DNA of 6,204 nt, taken from Desulfamplus sp. GTDB lineage: Bacteria > Desulfobacterota > Desulfobacteria > Desulfobacterales > Desulfobacteraceae. The stretch lies in contig JADFYT010000148.1 of NCBI GenBank assembly GCA_015232935.1, positions 1 through 6,204 of the forward strand, read 5' to 3'. The translations under genes and the position numbers were made by a program. The notes under the pieces were generated by a model, which worked only from the letters and a program-made list of their open reading frames with translations, was not told the origin of the DNA and did not search any database. This document shows, one piece after another, positions 5,058 through 6,204 of the stretch. Within the stretch, counting starts at the first letter, position 1, and each line of letters starts with the position of its first letter.

Positions 5058-6204
5058 ATGGAATCTTTCTTATTTTACGATACTGAAACTACAGGCTTGA
5101 ACCCCGCGTTTGATCAAATTCTCGCATTTGCAGCAATACGAACAGATTTTGCTTTCAATGAAATAGAAAGGCATGAAATCACTATGCATATGCGTCCCGA
5201 TATTGTGCCTTCTCCCGCGGCATTTATTACGCATCGGCTTATGCCTGAAGATTTGGCACAAGGGATATGCGAATATGAAGGTGCCTGCATAATTCATAAA
5301 ATTGTAAATCAGCCAGGAACCATTTCAATTGGTTATAATAATCTTGGTTTTGATGATGAATTTCTCAGGTTTACATTTTACAGAAATCTTCTTGATCCCT
5401 ATTCTCATCAGTATTCAGGCGGCTGTTACAGAGTTGATCTGTTGCCCATTGCTACACTTTACAGGATTTTTAGGCCGGAAATTATAAAATGGCCTGAGAC
5501 TTTTGATGGCAAGCCGACCATGAAGCTCGAACTGATAAGTAAAATAAATGATTTTGTCACATCAGGAAGGGCACATAATGCTATCAGTGATGTTGAGGCC
5601 ACTGTCGCACTGGTCAGGTGCCTGATGAAAGATGAAGAGATGTTGAGATACTCTCTTGGTTTTTTTGACAAACAGAAGGACAGAGGAAGAATAGAATATT
5701 TTACACAGGCTGTTATGGTCTCGACAAGGTTTGGTGCAGACGCAATGTACATGGCCCCTGTGCTTGGCATAGGAAGATCATCTCACTATTCCAATCAGAG
5801 CCTGTGGCTTAGGTTGGACAAAGATATTATCCCTGCTTCAGGCATATTAAACCCTCAAGAGTTGTTTGCTGTCAGAAAAAAAGATGGTGAGCCGGGTATC
5901 ATTCTTCCACCACTTCAAAGATTCTGGGATCGTCTTTCAGATGAGCAAAAAATCTTTGCGGAAAAAAATCTCTCTGTTATCCATGAGACTGATCAGAACC
6001 GTACCATGTTCAAAAAAATAGTCGAGTACCATCGTCAGTTCAAATATCAATTGATTCCGGAGGCTGATCTTGACTCTGTGTTGTATCAATCACCTTTTTT
6101 TAGCAGATCTGAAAAAAGGGATATGGATAGATTTCACAATATTTCCCCTGGTGAAAAAATCGTGATGGTTAAAAGTATGAAACCCTCCAGAATTAAAGAC
6201 ATAG
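5058..6204 (+). CDS. sbcB: Exodeoxyribonuclease I (ExoI/SbcB), 3' end outside window
   Basis: The frame stays open from ATG 5058 to the window edge, giving 382 residues; E. coli ExoI has 475, so about 90-100 residues are missing by truncation at the edge. ExoI is a DnaQ-fold (DEDDh) 3'-5' exonuclease specific for single-stranded DNA, acting in recombination and mismatch repair. All exonuclease motifs are present: Exo I FYDTETTGLNP (6-16; Asp8, Glu10), Exo II GYNNLGFDDEFLR (92-104; Asp at 99/100), and Exo III AHNAISDVEATVAL (172-185; His173, Asp178). Strings shared with E. coli ExoI, such as FAAIRTD (24-30), FYRN (107-110), DPY (113-115) and a RPE-I-WPE-DG block (139-151), separate it from generic DnaQ or ExoX proteins. 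A SH3-like/helical C-terminal region follows. The ATG is the first possible start, since TGA lies in frame at 5034-5036. The strong terminator upstream suggests an independent transcript. Confidence 0.93.
   Translation, partial: MESFLFYDTETTGLNPAFDQILAFAAIRTDFAFNEIERHEITMHMRPDIVPSPAAFITHRLMPEDLAQGICEYEGACIIHKIVNQPGTISIGYNNLGFDDEFLRFTFYRNLLDPYSHQYSGGCYRVDLLPIATLYRIFRPEIIKWPETFDGKPTMKLELISKINDFVTSGRAHNAISDVEATVALVRCLMKDEEMLRYSLGFFDKQKDRGRIEYFTQAVMVSTRFGADAMYMAPVLGIGRSSHYSNQSLWLRLDKDIIPASGILNPQELFAVRKKDGEPGIILPPLQRFWDRLSDEQKIFAEKNLSVIHETDQNRTMFKKIVEYHRQFKYQLIPEADLDSVLYQSPFFSRSEKRDMDRFHNISPGEKIVMVKSMKPSRIKDI

Noticed and set aside
5070..5297. Minus-strand open frame of 75 codons
   Set aside because: It is antisense to the Exo I motif region of sbcB.
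5459..5770. Minus-strand open frame of 103 codons
   Set aside because: It lies opposite the exonuclease motifs and C-terminal region of sbcB, so it is a shadow of that gene.
1..6204. Mobile element, CRISPR, toxin-antitoxin or defence system
   Set aside because: No transposase, integrase, regularly spaced repeats, terminal inverted repeats or paired small genes were seen; all confident genes are housekeeping or cell-wall genes.

Overview
The window is an A+T-rich bacterial chromosome segment (roughly 40% G+C by eye). All confident genes lie on the + strand. The gene families and the look of the proteins suggest a Desulfobacterota (former Deltaproteobacteria) species, perhaps near the Desulfobacterales. 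Pointers are a divergent RuvA, a helical-cell-shape-type L,D-transpeptidase, an L13 protein starting MKKYTYSAK, and an ExoI-type nuclease. The lineage is an inference from protein character, not from a database search.

Layout: (1) 1-2102 is a Holliday-junction block: the 3' end of ruvC, a 119-nt gap, ruvA, and ruvB 18 nt further on. RuvC is the resolvase, RuvA binds the junction, and RuvB is the AAA+ motor. RuvA and RuvB both carry extra sequence compared with their E. coli counterparts. (2) 2108-3721 starts 5 nt after ruvB. It encodes a membrane-anchored YkuD-family protein with a C-terminal NTF2-like domain, the architecture of H. pylori Csd6 / Campylobacter Pgp2, so a peptidoglycan-modifying gene appears to sit at the end of the ruv operon. 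(3) 3722-4800 is the rplM-rpsI ribosomal protein unit. It has a candidate promoter with an overlapping palindrome, a probable TTG start for L13, an unusually long 115-nt gap between the two genes with stem-loop potential, and a strong intrinsic terminator. (4) 4801-5057 is a 257-nt gap without a convincing gene. (5) 5058 to the window end is the first ~382 codons of an exodeoxyribonuclease I (sbcB) that runs off the edge.

RuvABC and ExoI both act in recombination and repair, one on branched junctions and the other on single-stranded 3' ends, so the window is framed by DNA-repair functions around a ribosomal operon. I found no mobile element, CRISPR array, tRNA or rRNA, and no clearly new multi-gene system. 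The most unusual items are the Csd6-like protein coupled to ruvB, the lineage-specific changes in RuvA and RuvB, and the structured rplM-rpsI spacer.
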